Part shown: positions 1 through 12,557 of the stretch, in pieces
How the letters are laid out: the number at the start of each line of letters is the position of its first letter
How positions within the stretch are numbered: the first letter of the stretch is position 1
Assembly (NCBI RefSeq): GCF_051014445.1
Contig: NC_135141.1
Coordinates: 28,295,422-28,359,421 of the forward strand
Direction of reading: 5' to 3'
Length of the DNA stretch: 64,000 nt
Origin: Colletes latitarsis
Lineage: Eukaryota > Arthropoda > Insecta > Hymenoptera > Colletidae
The notes under the pieces: model-generated
The model's input: the letters and a program-made list of their open reading frames with translations, nothing else
What the model was told of the DNA's origin: nothing
Databases searched by the model: none
Program-made: the position numbers and the translations under genes

Positions 1-3000
1 TCTTTTTTTTCCGGTGTTGGGACACCGCAGTGTAGACGTAGCAAGGTCGAATTACGTAAATTTTTCGAGAGATACGCAGAATAGAATTAACGCAAACGAA
101 GTTTACGATATCGTTCGTAGGGATATAACGAGTTACTTATCGCCCCTCCGTGTCCGACAATACGAAATGCAACGTAGTCGCGCGAGAATCGAGGTGTCGA
201 CGATTCGTCGCGCCCCGTACCTCTTTGTTGTTATTACTCCTTCAACAGAAAAATCTGGTTCTCATCAGGCGCTTCGAAACGAATAAACGCAGCAATTTGT
301 ACAATAATTAGCAATAACGAGCGCGCCGTTGAGTACTTCCGAGAAAAGTTGTATAACGGGAGCACGAACATTCTGTCCCGAGTGGGAGGGGCGTGCCTTC
401 CTTATCGAGAGATCTATTCGACAAAAAATTCGACTTCATCTTTGTAACATCCGCGGACCAAGCAATGCGTATAAAAGAATCAGCAAACAAGCACTTTGAT
501 TTATTCCTAAAAAGTAATCGCGTAGGTATCGTTGGAAGAAAGAAAGATCAGTCCTAAGGTAAGAACATGATTCATGGTTCATGATTCCGTCGAAGACTGA
601 TCTTCGTTCCTCCCTGCGGTACGTATAGCGTCTCAACCACGGCCACGCCCCCGCGGGACGGACGCTCGCGCTCCCAACTGTACATGTCGGTTACATCGAA
701 CAGTTTTGCGAGCTCTGATATTACACGGATCTTTTCCATCCATGCTGCCCTCCCCACAGTTCTACGAATTTACTAGAAGTATTTACTTATCGAGTCTTCG
801 GCGCAAAACGCGTCGCAACCGAAATCCCCCCTCCCTTTTCTTCCGATATCCGAGCTGCAAGAGAGCATTCGAACGAATACCGAACGGAAAGGAGTATTTT
901 GGTCTTCCGACGTCGGTGTTATATGGCGTGATAGCATCGTGTGAAAATGAGCGTGGATGTGTACGTGCGATATATATGTAAGAATGATGGTTGGTCGCGA
1001 GAGAGCTATTTAAAAGAATATATATAAAGAGATATATTAACGTGAGAGGGAATAATGTGCACCAGCGTGCGATTTCTTCCGAGAGGTATCCAATGATCGA
1101 GAGAAAGGAACCCCCCCCCCCTGCCCCCTACAGAAATTTATATATTTTCGTGCCTTTTTTCTACGTCCAGTCGGATCGTTGATAACGCGAAGAGCGAATT
1201 ATACTTTGATATTACGCGCGCGTGAACGCATCGAGTATACATATCGTACAATTAGGCTTTAACCGATCGGGTATATGCGATGGATGCAAAATAACAATGG
1301 GCATCGTATGCAATTTCGCTTGGGTTTCGTTTAACGAGGAAATTCTATTTGAAAAAAAAAAGACGGAATCCGTCTATCGCGTGCGTTACGGGGCCTCTGA
1401 TGTTGATCGTGCCTCTAAAAAATTCTCTACTTCCACGTGACGTGTGCAAAAGCAATTTAGGACGGTCGTGTCACTCTTTTTTTTTTTTTTCTCTCCACTT
1501 TTCCATGCACTGTGACTACCTTACTTCTTACGTTCTAGTTTTATACCACTACTGTAAGAGTTCTATTATTATTATACCTATTACTATTGTCATCGTCAAA
1601 TAACGTTTATTTTATTTTTAATTTTAATCGTATCATCGGGTAATTAGTTAGCGCGGTAAGGTGCGTTAGGCTTTAAAAAAAAGAAAAAAAAAAGGAAACC
1701 ACAGCAACGGCGTTTAGCGTGAACGAGACGTGAGGATAGCCAGACGAATGCAAACAAACGGTTATTATATTTATAATACAGATATTTTATTTGAGCGTTA
1801 CAATGCTACAGCTCGCGACAATAACGCGGCGCCCTACTATGTTTCCACTTTTGCTCGTTAACGAGGCGGGTGTTTATGTATCGCGTCGTTCCGACTCTGA
1901 CTTATTTATATAAGATGGTTGACCGCTGCAAATTTTATTCGTGTTGGTAGCTGAATATGCGGGCGAATTTCGCGAATCATTCGAAGCTGACTAGTTTTTT
2001 TTTTTCTCTCTCGTCTGTCGGTCGGAACGTCGCGAAATATTCCGCGAACGAAATTCGTCGAGTGCAGTGCTCGATTGCACTGATGAACTTAGATTAATCG
2101 ATTTAGAATTTGTTGAGAAAAGGTTTCACTACACGGTTTTCACTGTCGGTAAAAATTTGTATCGACGATTGGACAAGCAATCGCGTAAACACGTTCCCTT
2201 TACGGCAATATTCGTAGCTCCGCGACGCAGACGGGAGTCGACTCGTAAAAATGGCCGAAAACGCAGTATGGCGTCCCGAGCGAATACGGGAATTTAAGTC
2301 CGGTTGCATTCGAGGGTAAAAATTAATGCAAGCGAGTTTTAGCAAATTTACGGTCACCGTTATATATATGTATAAATATATACAAATATTTATGTATGTG
2401 TATATATATATATTTATATATTTAGTAGCGATACGTACGAGTACTGGGCACTTTTATTAAGCACGGAAACATCATGGAAACCGTCGCACGGCACTCCGTT
2501 GCGGTAGACGGGAGAAGCGCGGTACATAGAACAATTACGCTGAACACGCAAACGTAACAAAGGGGAAGCATTCTTTGCAGGACATCGAGACACGAACGTT
2601 CGACACAGTAATTTTATGTTTTGCAATAGATAATGAAAATTGCGAGAGAACTGTTAAGAAATATAGACGTTGCGAATACAGAAAATCTATTATATATTAT
2701 ATATAAAATACTATATTATGTTATATTATATTGTACCGTCCATCCTACTTGGGGGATGGAGGCACGTTAAAAAAAAAAAAAAAAGTTATATACATATAAC
2801 AGTAACAATAAAGGAAGCAAAGCTGCACGTTCGCACATTGATCGTCGGTCGTCGGCTGTACATTTGTTTTCAATGTACGTAACGTATGTACCTATATTAT
2901 TGGTGTCTGGTGGCGATTAAGAGCGATAACAGTTTGATAATTATTATTATTTTTATTTGTTTTTACCTAATTTGTAGTTTCTTTGTAACTCTTTGTGATA

Positions 3001-4940
3001 TACATTGCAATAGTCTATCCGACCGTTTATTTGTTGTATCGATTAGCGCAACCTTCATCAAAGCAAGACAAAGAAACGCACATCTTTCGAGGACTCTGTC
3101 GCGGCAGTCTCTGGCCCACTCTTAACGATAAATAACGGCGCTCGCGTGCATACGTCGTGTTCGACGCTGGGCAAATAAGATGTGTAATAATCGAACTTGG
3201 ATCAAAATAAAATTTCAATAGAATTCAAGAATTTAATAACGCGGTAAAGATAGCTTTTAATTCGATTCGTAAAATACGTCGAGTATGGCGACGCTCGAAT
3301 TCTTCCATTTTTCAGGAACAGAACTTGCAAATCCCTTAATACGCCTGATTTCACAGAAATATGTTTCCCATTTCCACGATGCGTTCGCTACCACCATTTT
3401 ATTTGATCAATTGTAAAACTTATCTTTTATCGGTTACTCGAAATTTGCCCATCTCTGACCACAGACTACATTACGTTTGTAATAGTTTTATTTAATACCA
3501 TGAGAGGAATTCATACACCACCTGAGAATCCTCTTGCAACTATGCAACTTATGTATATAACAATTGTTCGTAAAACGCATAATTTACAAGTGATCCCAGA
3601 TAAGTGTATTAAATATGTTCACCTTGTGTACAGTGACGCGTGGTAGCGAACGTGTTAAACTCTGTTTAACATTGTCAGTTTTTGAACTATTGCTTAACAT
3701 AACAAAAAATGTGAAGTTACACCAAGCACTTTGTTTGCTATTTCATCCAATTTATTTTGGAGCTTTACAGAAACAATATATGATATTAATCTGCAATGCA
3801 ATGAAATATAATGTAGAGAGAAATGTACAGAATGGTAAAAATGTTGCAATAAAAGCTTGTGGCAGAAAGTTACAAGAATAATATATCTGTGAAGGAAATA
3901 CTTACTAATGAAGTGTATAATTATAGTCATTTCTGACATTTATATTTACCAATTTAAAATCAACAGTGAAAATGAAACTTTGAAATGAAATCTCACGGTA
4001 ATTTTGAAAGGTATTAATATTTAAAGTTTCATTTCAAACTGTTGATCTTTAATTTAAAAATATAAATATCAGCAACTACTATAATTGTATATAAAATAAA
4101 GATCACAACAAAATATTCCTAATAGAAATAAGAACAAGGCCACCAATAAAATATAAGTGTTTCGTTTTTACTGTTTGTTAAATATCATACACCTACCATT
4201 GTAATTAATTCACATATAGCGTAAGGATTCATTGTTCACAATTTTCGTCATTAAGGCTTTTTCAAGTATTAGCTTCCACTAATGATGTATTTGTCTTCAT
4301 TTATGTTATAAAATTTAATTTTCTTTTCTATAATACCTTCCACCCTTTTCTCTCACAGGATTATTATTCATTCTAGTCATTGATACCAGAAATCAATAGT
4401 TAACAAAAATTCATGCAAAAAGAAGTAAAAGTTCCTTCGTAACATTTGCGATTCCAAGCTTCGTTACCAAGATACAAGCAATTAAAGTTTACTAATACGA
4501 CTTCCGGCACGCGCCATTTGCATATCAGCCAACGAAACACTTTCAATTGCTCGTATTTTAATAACGAAGCCTCAGACTGCAAAATGAAGGATTTTTCTAT
4601 TCCTATTGCCATGGCGAATTAATTTTGTCTCTGAAAAAGGCTAAAATAAATTCTCATTGAAAACGATCAAGATGCTTGGTAGGACTTCACATTTTATCAA
4701 CGAGCAAAAATTCTGTACGCGGAACCTCGATTGTTGCAACGAGTCGAAAAATTATTGCAATCAAAGTTACTATTCACATTGTGGCTCATCTCTTCAACTT
4801 TGTTGCTCGGAATCAACGACCACCGATCGCAACGATCGAGGTTCTGACGATCGTACTGGCGAATCGTCGACTTCTTTATCCAGCTCCAACTAATCTCTAC
4901 GCTGTCTGGTAACTAACAATCCTGTACCTGTTCTCTTTCC
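1..4940. other. Non-coding or unassigned region upstream of the zinc-finger gene
   Basis: I see no recognisable coding exon here on either strand. The stretch alternates CpG-rich segments (about 600-900 and 1900-2300) with very AT-rich DNA. Low-complexity tracts include a C-run near 1109-1120, a TA-rich tract at 2361-2425 and a TA-rich tract at 2688-2735. The longest open frames are short and mostly lack ATG starts. The CpG-rich parts could hold promoter or 5' untranslated sequence for the gene at 4941, but nothing in the sequence proves it. Confidence 0.5.
2361..2425. repeat. AT-rich simple repeat (TA-type)
   Basis: The tract is built of alternating TA and TAT steps interrupted by single A or T bases. 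It is an ordinary microsatellite-like stretch with no associated gene. A second similar tract lies at 2688-2735. Confidence 0.7.
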
Positions 4941-7900
4941 ATGTCTAACCCAGACCAGCTGCCGAGTCTTCCGACCGACATCACGTTCGAGATTTGCACC
5001 TCGTCGTCCTCGTCGTCGCCGCCACCGTCGTCGACGACGGCGACAAGAAGCGGCGAGGACAATTTCAGCGAGGGCAACGGGAGCACGTTCATCAAGTCCG
5101 AGAGGGTCGTCAGCGGAATGCATTTCCTCACCGACCGGGAGGAGGATCGGGGCGAACTGTTGCTGCCCAAGTCGGAGTCCGGGGACGCCGAGCCGGAGGT
5201 CAGGAAACAGGTTGGTTGGTCTGCTGCTTTTGATACTGCTTCGGCAGGCAGTGCACCACCTGTGCCTGGCTTCGTTCGGTGGACGAGCACGAGGAAGAGG
5301 CGCGGTTTGCCGCGTCCTCGCGGACATTGCACCAACAGAATCGGACAGGCCATGAGAAGACCGCTTCGGAGGCCCATACCGCCGCGGATTTGATAGGGTG
5401 CTTTCCATTCGCGTCGCGGACATTCACGTGCAACAGAGGGCATTAGGGAATTTGTTAGAGCATTTATACCGACGATTAGAGTAATAAGAATTAGACTGTT
5501 GGGCCCTAGCGAGGGGATGTCACGGTATGGATGAAACTGGTCTTAAAATACAGGGGATCAAAGTTTAATCGATTAATCTTTCTGCTTGTTTAGCTGTGAG
5601 GCCCAATCGACTTGGACCAGACCTGGGCAAATTTTTGTAATCTTTGCTTGTATTTCAAATTGACCATAAGAAACAGTCCAGAATCTTTGTAACTATTTGT
5701 CTGAAGCTATACTCTTTCCACGAAATGATTCAAAGTCTGAATACCACCCTAATACTACAAAATAATATGTTATTTTAGAAGTGCCCAGGTCTACTTTGGA
5801 CCTGATACTCCACTCCACAGCCTCCACTGTCCTATAATCTTTGTTGTAATCACGTTTGCTAAGTTACTCTATACTTTGTGTTCTGTTTGCATTCATGAAC
5901 CTCTACATTTTAAGCCAAATTTCACCACAGAGAGTCTCGACCAATGGCCCCATCGTTACTAAAAGAAACATTTCAGTTATTCAATGGTGTTTTTGTTACA
6001 TTAATCGATGCAGATGGTATTTTTTAGTCCGTTGATACGACAGTTTCGTTTTGAATGAATATTTCAGTTAAATAATACAATATTTATCGACATAATCCAC
6101 CAATACGGATAACAATCTGGCATAGTGCGACGTTTTATTAATCGACATGAAAGAACTAACGGCGTTCCGATCAGGCAACATTTTATTAAATCAACTCGCA
6201 CAATTTTTGGGGACACCGCGTGAAATAAAAAACGAAACGCTTTATTCGAACGATGCAGACGCGTACGTAGATTCGATCATTTGCATGTAGGAAATTTATT
6301 AGTAAACGTATGGACGACTAATAAGAAAGTTCGATCGACTCGTCCTACGGACAAAAATAACGTCGTCCGATAGAGTGTGTAGTAGTGAAAATTATTATAG
6401 TGAAAATTGGTGTTAGAAAATTAGTTGTGCTGTGCGGAACTCACTGGTCCAAGTTTTAGCCGAAAATTATTAAATTCTAACATACGAATTGTACGAAACA
6501 TCAATTTGTTCCCAATGGAACAATAAAAAGTAAAAAAAAAAAGAAAAAAATTAATAATAATAAAGCGTGTGAGTCATCAAACTTTTCGTTACAGGCGTTG
6601 TATACTTATGCAAAATAAAATGTTTGTAACACTTGTTTACTTAGCGTATAACAAAATTAGTACAACCCTTTCGCTCATGACTTTTCAGTTTTTGAAACGA
6701 CGCTTTGGTTTCCCGTGCACGTGTACGTTATTTAAAATTTGTTAAGTAAATCAATCGTAGAAATAAACGCTACTAGAATTGTTTAATACACCGATGGCCG
6801 TATGGGACGTGTCGCTAGACCTATAAACGTGTTTTCTCCAATTGTACTCTTTTCGAACTCGGTTGTTTTTAGTCTCGTATCAACCAGTTGCTTTTACGAT
6901 TCAACAAAAAATAGAGCACTCGAAACATTGTTACTAGAGGTGTGCATATCTTGCACACCCCTGATAGATACAGCGGCAGACACGGACCATTGGCAATGAT
7001 CTAGAATCCGTAACGTCGACGAGATATCTTGTGCTATTTCGTAACCAGCCGAATGGAAAGCACCCGGCGAGACAGTACGGTTGTAAAAGTAATCCTCTGC
7101 ATCCTTTATGCGCGTCTCTTATCTCGTTTGCCTTTCGTATCTCCTTTATTAGCCCGCCGTATATTCTCGGGCCGGGGTTCGTCGAACCGGACTTTCTCCG
7201 CGGATGATCTCGTTGTTTGTCCCGTTTATCTCGGGTGACACCTTTTCTGTCGGTGCATCCGTTCGTCCCGTTCCGCTGCGCCACCGACAAACATTAACGA
7301 ACATTAACGAACTCGAGGACGTACCGAAAGTCGCTTGCGTCGAGTAAAACGGCTCAGATCCGTGCATCGACGTAAAAGATTCTGGTTGTAACCCCCGCAG
7401 CTAAATTGTCGTCGTAGGTATGTAGCGCCCAACGAGCGAGAGAAAAAAAAATAATACTAACGAAAAGGGTCGAGGAGTCGTGTATGTCCGCGCACGCGAA
7501 GAACGAGGTTTCGGGGGCGTGAAACGATGATCAAACGAAAGAAAGAGAAAGAGAGAGAGAGAGAGGTAGAGAAAAAACCAAATAAACGTTGTTTTACAAG
7601 CTGCTGGAATACCTCATTCAAAACGACGGTTCCGTAGTCTGCAAGTGGTGCGGCGAGGTCCTACCGTCTCGAACCCGTTGGTACAGGCACAAGTACAAAC
7701 TCCACGTCTCCACCCAGGTCACCCAACCGGCGCCGCTCTTCAAGTGCCACAGCTGTAACGCTTACTTCAAGTCCCGTAAGGGTTACATCGGCCACCTGAG
7801 CTCGCGGCATTCCGACAACGAGAACGACGAGAACAGAGAAGAGGCGGCCAACAAGAAGGCCCGGAAGACCTCTGACGTAAGTCTTACCCTCTATCGCGCG

Positions 7901-9085
7901 ATCATTGCCTTACCCTGCTTTCCCCGTGACCACGATCGGTACCTCGTACGTATAACTCTTGAATCGACAGACTTACAAACTTGAAATTTATCCGATATCC
8001 AGGGTGCGTCGAAAGCTGCGAACCGTAACTTCATGGATGAATTCGACAGGCAACGACAACGAAAGAAGTTCATCTAAACGTCGTATTTCGAAGTTGTGCT
8101 AGCCTCGGAGAGAGAGTCATTCTCTTTGAGCATTAATATAAGCTACCAACGACCTATTTGACCTTGTCCCCGAGTTATAGCCATTTCTGTAACGCAGAAG
8201 CGCTTGGAATGGTCATCTTCAGACGGTCGCAAGGATGCGTCGTGCCATAGAGTTTCAGAATATCTTAAAAGCTCCGAGCATTTGTCAACGTCTGTCGAAT
8301 AAGTAATTCGACCGGTTCAAGAAGTCGGAATGCTTTATTTGCGATAGAAAGGAAATCGTTTATTCAAGAAGCGTCTAACGCATTCGTTCAATTCATTACT
8401 CAAACAAGCCTAACTAAATTATCAATTTATTCCTACCCATACGTTTATGCTAAATTAAAAAATAGCGATTAGATCTTCCTAAATGGTACAAAGATAGTTA
8501 TGACTCTTCGCAAGGGGACAAAGTCAAATAGGATATTTATATGAACTTTCTTCGTTGTTAAAAAAATTGGGGATCCATAGTCTCGTCCAGTGGTTTACGC
8601 AGAACTTATTTCTAAAAGGGATTCGCGTAGAATTTAAAAAATGAAAAAACGTACAACTCAACTATATTCATATATTTTATTTATTCTTGATTCGTACAAC
8701 TTCGTTTACTGTTTCCTGTACAGAAATCGAACATTCGTGAATATTTTTAGCATTTTAGACGATGTAGTTGACTCTGTCTCGGTAGAGCCGGTTAACGAAG
8801 CGCGTAAAATTTATAGAAGGGCTTTCGTTGCTCTCGACCCTCCCGTTCGCCTCCTTGCGCGTCATTTGTAATCGTTCCCGATCGTTCACGCTCGAAAAAG
8901 TAAGGGCGAAAATGTGAAACGTGCCCCCACAGATCGGTAAAGGGCCAGACTGGGAGCAACAGAGGGAGAAGGAAGAGAAGCTGGTGGCAGACATTATCGA
9001 TCGGGTGAAGAGAGAGTGCGAGGCTCAGGGTGAGACGGTCACGAGACGAGGCTACTCCAGGCGGTCTACCGTGATGAACAGCTAA
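4941..9085 (+). CDS. Two-finger C2H2 zinc-finger protein, three exons
   Basis: Likely a nuclear nucleic-acid-binding protein, which I cannot assign to a named family. Exons are 4941-5210, 7601-7876 and 8933-9085, all phase 0, giving 232 aa. The start is the ATG at 4941 in a CpG-rich first exon. Residues 1-90 are low-complexity and acidic, with a Ser/Pro run near 20-31. Finger 1 uses C104, C107, H120 and H125. Finger 2 uses C139, C142, H155 and H160. Both have C-x2-C-x12-H-x4-H spacing. A basic KKARK stretch, possibly a nuclear localisation signal, follows near 180. The last 50 residues are charged and helix-prone. Donors read CAG|GTTGGT and GAC|GTAAGT; acceptors read ACAAG and CACAG. Further upstream exons cannot be excluded. 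The long antisense frames over exon 1 are composition shadows. Confidence 0.7.
5211..7600 (+). other. Intron 1 of the zinc-finger gene
   Basis: This 2.4 kb intron is much longer than most introns in the window. It contains A-rich runs near 6530-6550 and a GA microsatellite at 7541-7569 close to its 3' end. I see no coding exon in it, although an alternative first exon could be present. Confidence 0.55.
7541..7569. repeat. GA microsatellite
   Basis: A short GA-dinucleotide run with GAAA variants at its 5' side lies about 30 bp before exon 2 of the zinc-finger gene. It replaces the usual pyrimidine-rich stretch there, so the acceptor at 7600 relies on the TTTTAC just before it. Confidence 0.75.
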
Positions 9086-11494
9086 GAGCGCGCCCTCGCT
9101 GAAGGGATGAAGGGAAATCTGGTGCCATATCATCGTCGTACGATGCTTACCTCGTGATTCGGCTCCGAAGAACGTTGGTCGGGTGCGCGCGAAAATCGAT
9201 ACCTGCCGACATTCGATCTCCCATCGTCTTTCGACCGATTACGAGCAGCACTACGATTAAAAAAAAAAGTAGTTAAGGGATTCGCGAGTTTAGGGAAGTC
9301 TATGATCAAACTAGGATTAATTTGAACTTAATTTGAAATCGACGTTCTATGCTCAATCGTTCGTGAAGGGAACTCTGGTGGATCGGTCTATGCCGCGACA
9401 ATCGAACGCGCCCGCAGTTGAATTATATTTATCGAGACGTCGGGATTGTCGCGTTCGCGACCGTTTTTTTTTTTTAGAACGTTGGTCGTTTAACGCGTCG
9501 AGTGTCGAACGTGTTGTAGATTCAACCTGAAATCATTATAGAAACTTACTTTTTAATTAACAAACGCCTAAATCTGAAAACCGAAACGCTCGGTACTTCT
9601 ATGGGTGTGATTATTATTTTATAATAGTCCTAATGGTGTTTAGATAAACGTAAGTTCAAAGTGACCGCCGTGGCGCTCGACGGGTTAAAAGCTACGACGC
9701 ATGCGTACTGCTATCGTGACACGCGTAACGCGGAGTAACGAAGTCGGCAGGATAATCTTCGATCGCCGAAACGAGGGTTTAAAAAAAGAAAAAAAAAACA
9801 CAAAAAAAACTGTCAAGATGTAATGCACGCGCGGCTACGTATATTTTTTTCGCATCCTAATCGGCCGCGCGGCGATACACGATAAAAAAAAGACGTATTT
9901 GTCGATACAATTGCGCGCGATCACGAACTATATTAATACGGGCCTGGGAGTTTGCGTCCATGGCTGCAGTCTTGCGCAGACGCGGCGAGAACGCGTGTTG
10001 TTCTACTCGTCGAAATTTTCGATCGTTGGTTGATATCGTTCCTTTGATCTCTGTAGGTTCCGCGGATCTCAATCGCGGTTAAACGCTAACGAATGAGCGA
10101 AAGTGTTTAGTGGTCGGTGTAAAAAAGATAAACGGTATTTTTTCTCGTCGATTACTACGGCGAGACGGTTGCTGCTTCGCTCGACCCTAGCCTCGTAATG
10201 CCATGGCAACGTGGACTAAAATACTTCAAGGAATTTTTCGCTAAGCAATGGGAGCTCGGTAATAATTTCTTTATCGTTATCGTAGAAGTTCTCGAGTACA
10301 GTCGGGTCCAGAGAAAGAATCGATTTAATTTGTTGAGATTATTCTCACGAAGAGCTTGTGGCTTAAACGATAGCTTATCAAATTGATATTCAAGGTTACT
10401 TTTTCTCTGGCTCTAGATTTTGAGATTGCATTTACTACAGAATCGATTCAGAAATCTGTGCGTACATTTTTATGAACATTTTTCCCGCCATTTTACTATT
10501 TCTTTTCAAGAATTCTATCAGTCTTGAACAATTATATTTTACCTGCAGAATCTATAAAATGTGAAAGTAAACTAGTAAAACCCACGCTCGAATTAAACAA
10601 TCAGTAGTACTAAATTAGCTCCTGAGAATGTTGGGAATATTGCATCGAAACGCGCACAGATTTACGAATTGGTAAAATTGTTCTTCCTAGTATGTAAATA
10701 GAAAGAACTCGAGTCGAATAGAATGAAGTATCAGGGAACAGTGTTTTCTCTGATAGCGTAATGCTCGGCGTTAGTTGGTCTAGGGTTGACGCGAACGCAA
10801 TTTACTAAAGAGAGTTTTGCGATTCAAGCCTGAGAGGCTTTCTCAAGGAAAGAGAGAACCCAGTGCCAAATGTATATCTTCCCAGGCGTACGACATCTCG
10901 TTGCGTACGATACACACGCGGAACGTTCACTATGATACGCGATGAGAGCGATCGTTTGCTCAAAAGTGCAACAGTACTACTTCCTTCGATTTTGTTCGTT
11001 CACTCTTTCGTTGTATTCGACGCGTACAGGGTGGCGCATATATCGTGGCTTGCCTCGATACGTTCGTTTCTTGGAACTGTCGCTCGGCGCGTGAACGTCA
11101 CGGAACACGTGACATTCATAGAAATTATATCGGTATACGGGTATTGATGCATTAATATCGCGTAAGGTGGCGTTCACGAAACCGCTGTACCGATTCGCAG
11201 CGAGACGCAAGGCGCGTTTCGAGTGGTAAAACCGAACATGTGGATTACCCTTTATTTGCATTTCGTACAGGATGCACGAATTTATGTTACGGAGGCTTAA
11301 TACAGCTTTGAAGATTATTAAGAAAACGAACGATGAGGTTTGCTTGCTGATTGAGAAAGTAGATAGTGAACGAATAGCGACAAAAGTTTTGTATTGTACG
11401 GTCTATTGACAATCAAGACATAATATAACCTTTACGAAATTTATATCTATGCCTGGGTGCAATTCAGAATCAGGGAAATGACCATAAACGGGCT
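9086..11494. other. Intergenic region without recognised gene
   Basis: I see no supported gene. Open frames here are short, and those that look longer use GTG or TTG as nominal starts. The 62-codon ATG frame at 10198-10386 has no recognisable motif and no splice context. The 3' untranslated region of the zinc-finger gene should occupy the first part. Confidence 0.5.
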
Positions 11495-12557
11495 GTCATG
11501 TTCTAGAGGCCAAAATAAGACGAAAATCAAGAATACCAATTTGTCGATGGAGGCTTTGTTACAAAGTTATTAACGTTTAAAGTTCCGACCGTACTGAATT
11601 TTTTTCTCGAAAATGCGCAGGATTTCGGGGGTACGTCTATTCACCAAAAATGATTGTAATTGACCCCCACAGATAACAATATTTTTTTCAGAACGATTTG
11701 AAATATTTTAATTTCGTCGAAAAATTTCACATCGCGAATTTTTTTCTAGAAAATGGTTAGGATTTCGAGGTTATGTCTAATGACCAAAAATGATTAGAAT
11801 TGACACCTGCAACTAAAAATAATTTTTTTAGAACGATTTGAAATATTTTAATTTCGTCGAAAAATTTCACATCTTCTCGAATTTTTTTCTAGAAAATGGT
11901 TAGGATTTCGAGGTTATGTCTAATGACCAAAAATGATTAGAATTGACACCTGCAACTAAAAATAATTTTTTTAGAACGATTTGAAATATTTTAATTTCGT
12001 CGAAAAATTTCACATCTTCTCGAATTTTTTTCTCGAACGTGGTTATAATTTCGGGGGTATATCTATTGACCAAAAATGATTGTAATTGACCCCCGCAACC
12101 GAAAATAATTTTTCCAAAACGATTTGAAAATTTTTTTTTCGTCGAAAAATTTAGGCAATTAGATTTTCGGTAAGGAATTTTTTTCTCGAAAATGCGTAAG
12201 ATTTTGGGGGTATGTGTAATGACCAAAAATGATTGTAATTCGCCCCCGCAACCGAGAATAATTTTTTCAAAACGATTTGAAATCTTTTTTCCCCGTCGAA
12301 AAATTTGTCCACCTAATCGAATTTTTTTCTAAGAAGCGGGTAGGATTTCGAGGGTATGTCTAATGACTAAAAATGATTGCAATTAATCCCCGCAGCGGAA
12401 AATAATTTTTCCAGAACGATTTGAAATTTTCGAATTCAATTGTTAATAACTTTTTAACAAAGCCTCAGTCAAGAAATTGGTATTCTTGATTTTCGTCTTA
12501 TTTTGGTCTCTAGTATCTCCCATTAAAATTTTTCCCTGGGTTGGCCGGACACCCTGT
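11495..12557. mobile_element. Foldback MITE-like element with internal tandem array (copy 1)
   Basis: The ends are inverted copies of one another. The left side carries the block GAGGCCAAAATAAGACG followed by CAAGAATACCAATTTG; the right side carries its complement and then ends at ACACCCTGTA. The outer 40 bp of the left arm are degraded. Between the arms lie six degenerate units of about 143 bp, marked by GAACGATTTGAAAT-like sequence near 11691, 11831, 11974, 12117, 12269 and 12414. No transposase frame is present, so it is non-autonomous. Five related copies occur elsewhere in the window. Superfamily is uncertain: the TACAGGGTG-type end and possible TA flanks would fit a Tc1/mariner-type MITE. 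Confidence 0.75.

Noticed and set aside
14..286. Open frame of 90 codons at the window edge
   Set aside because: It starts at GTG, has no recognisable motif, and no splice sites place it in a gene.
4890..5443. Long minus-strand frames of 176-177 codons
   Set aside because: They lie antisense to the CpG-rich first exon of the zinc-finger gene. Their low-complexity Arg/Ser content is the complement of its serine and acidic codons.
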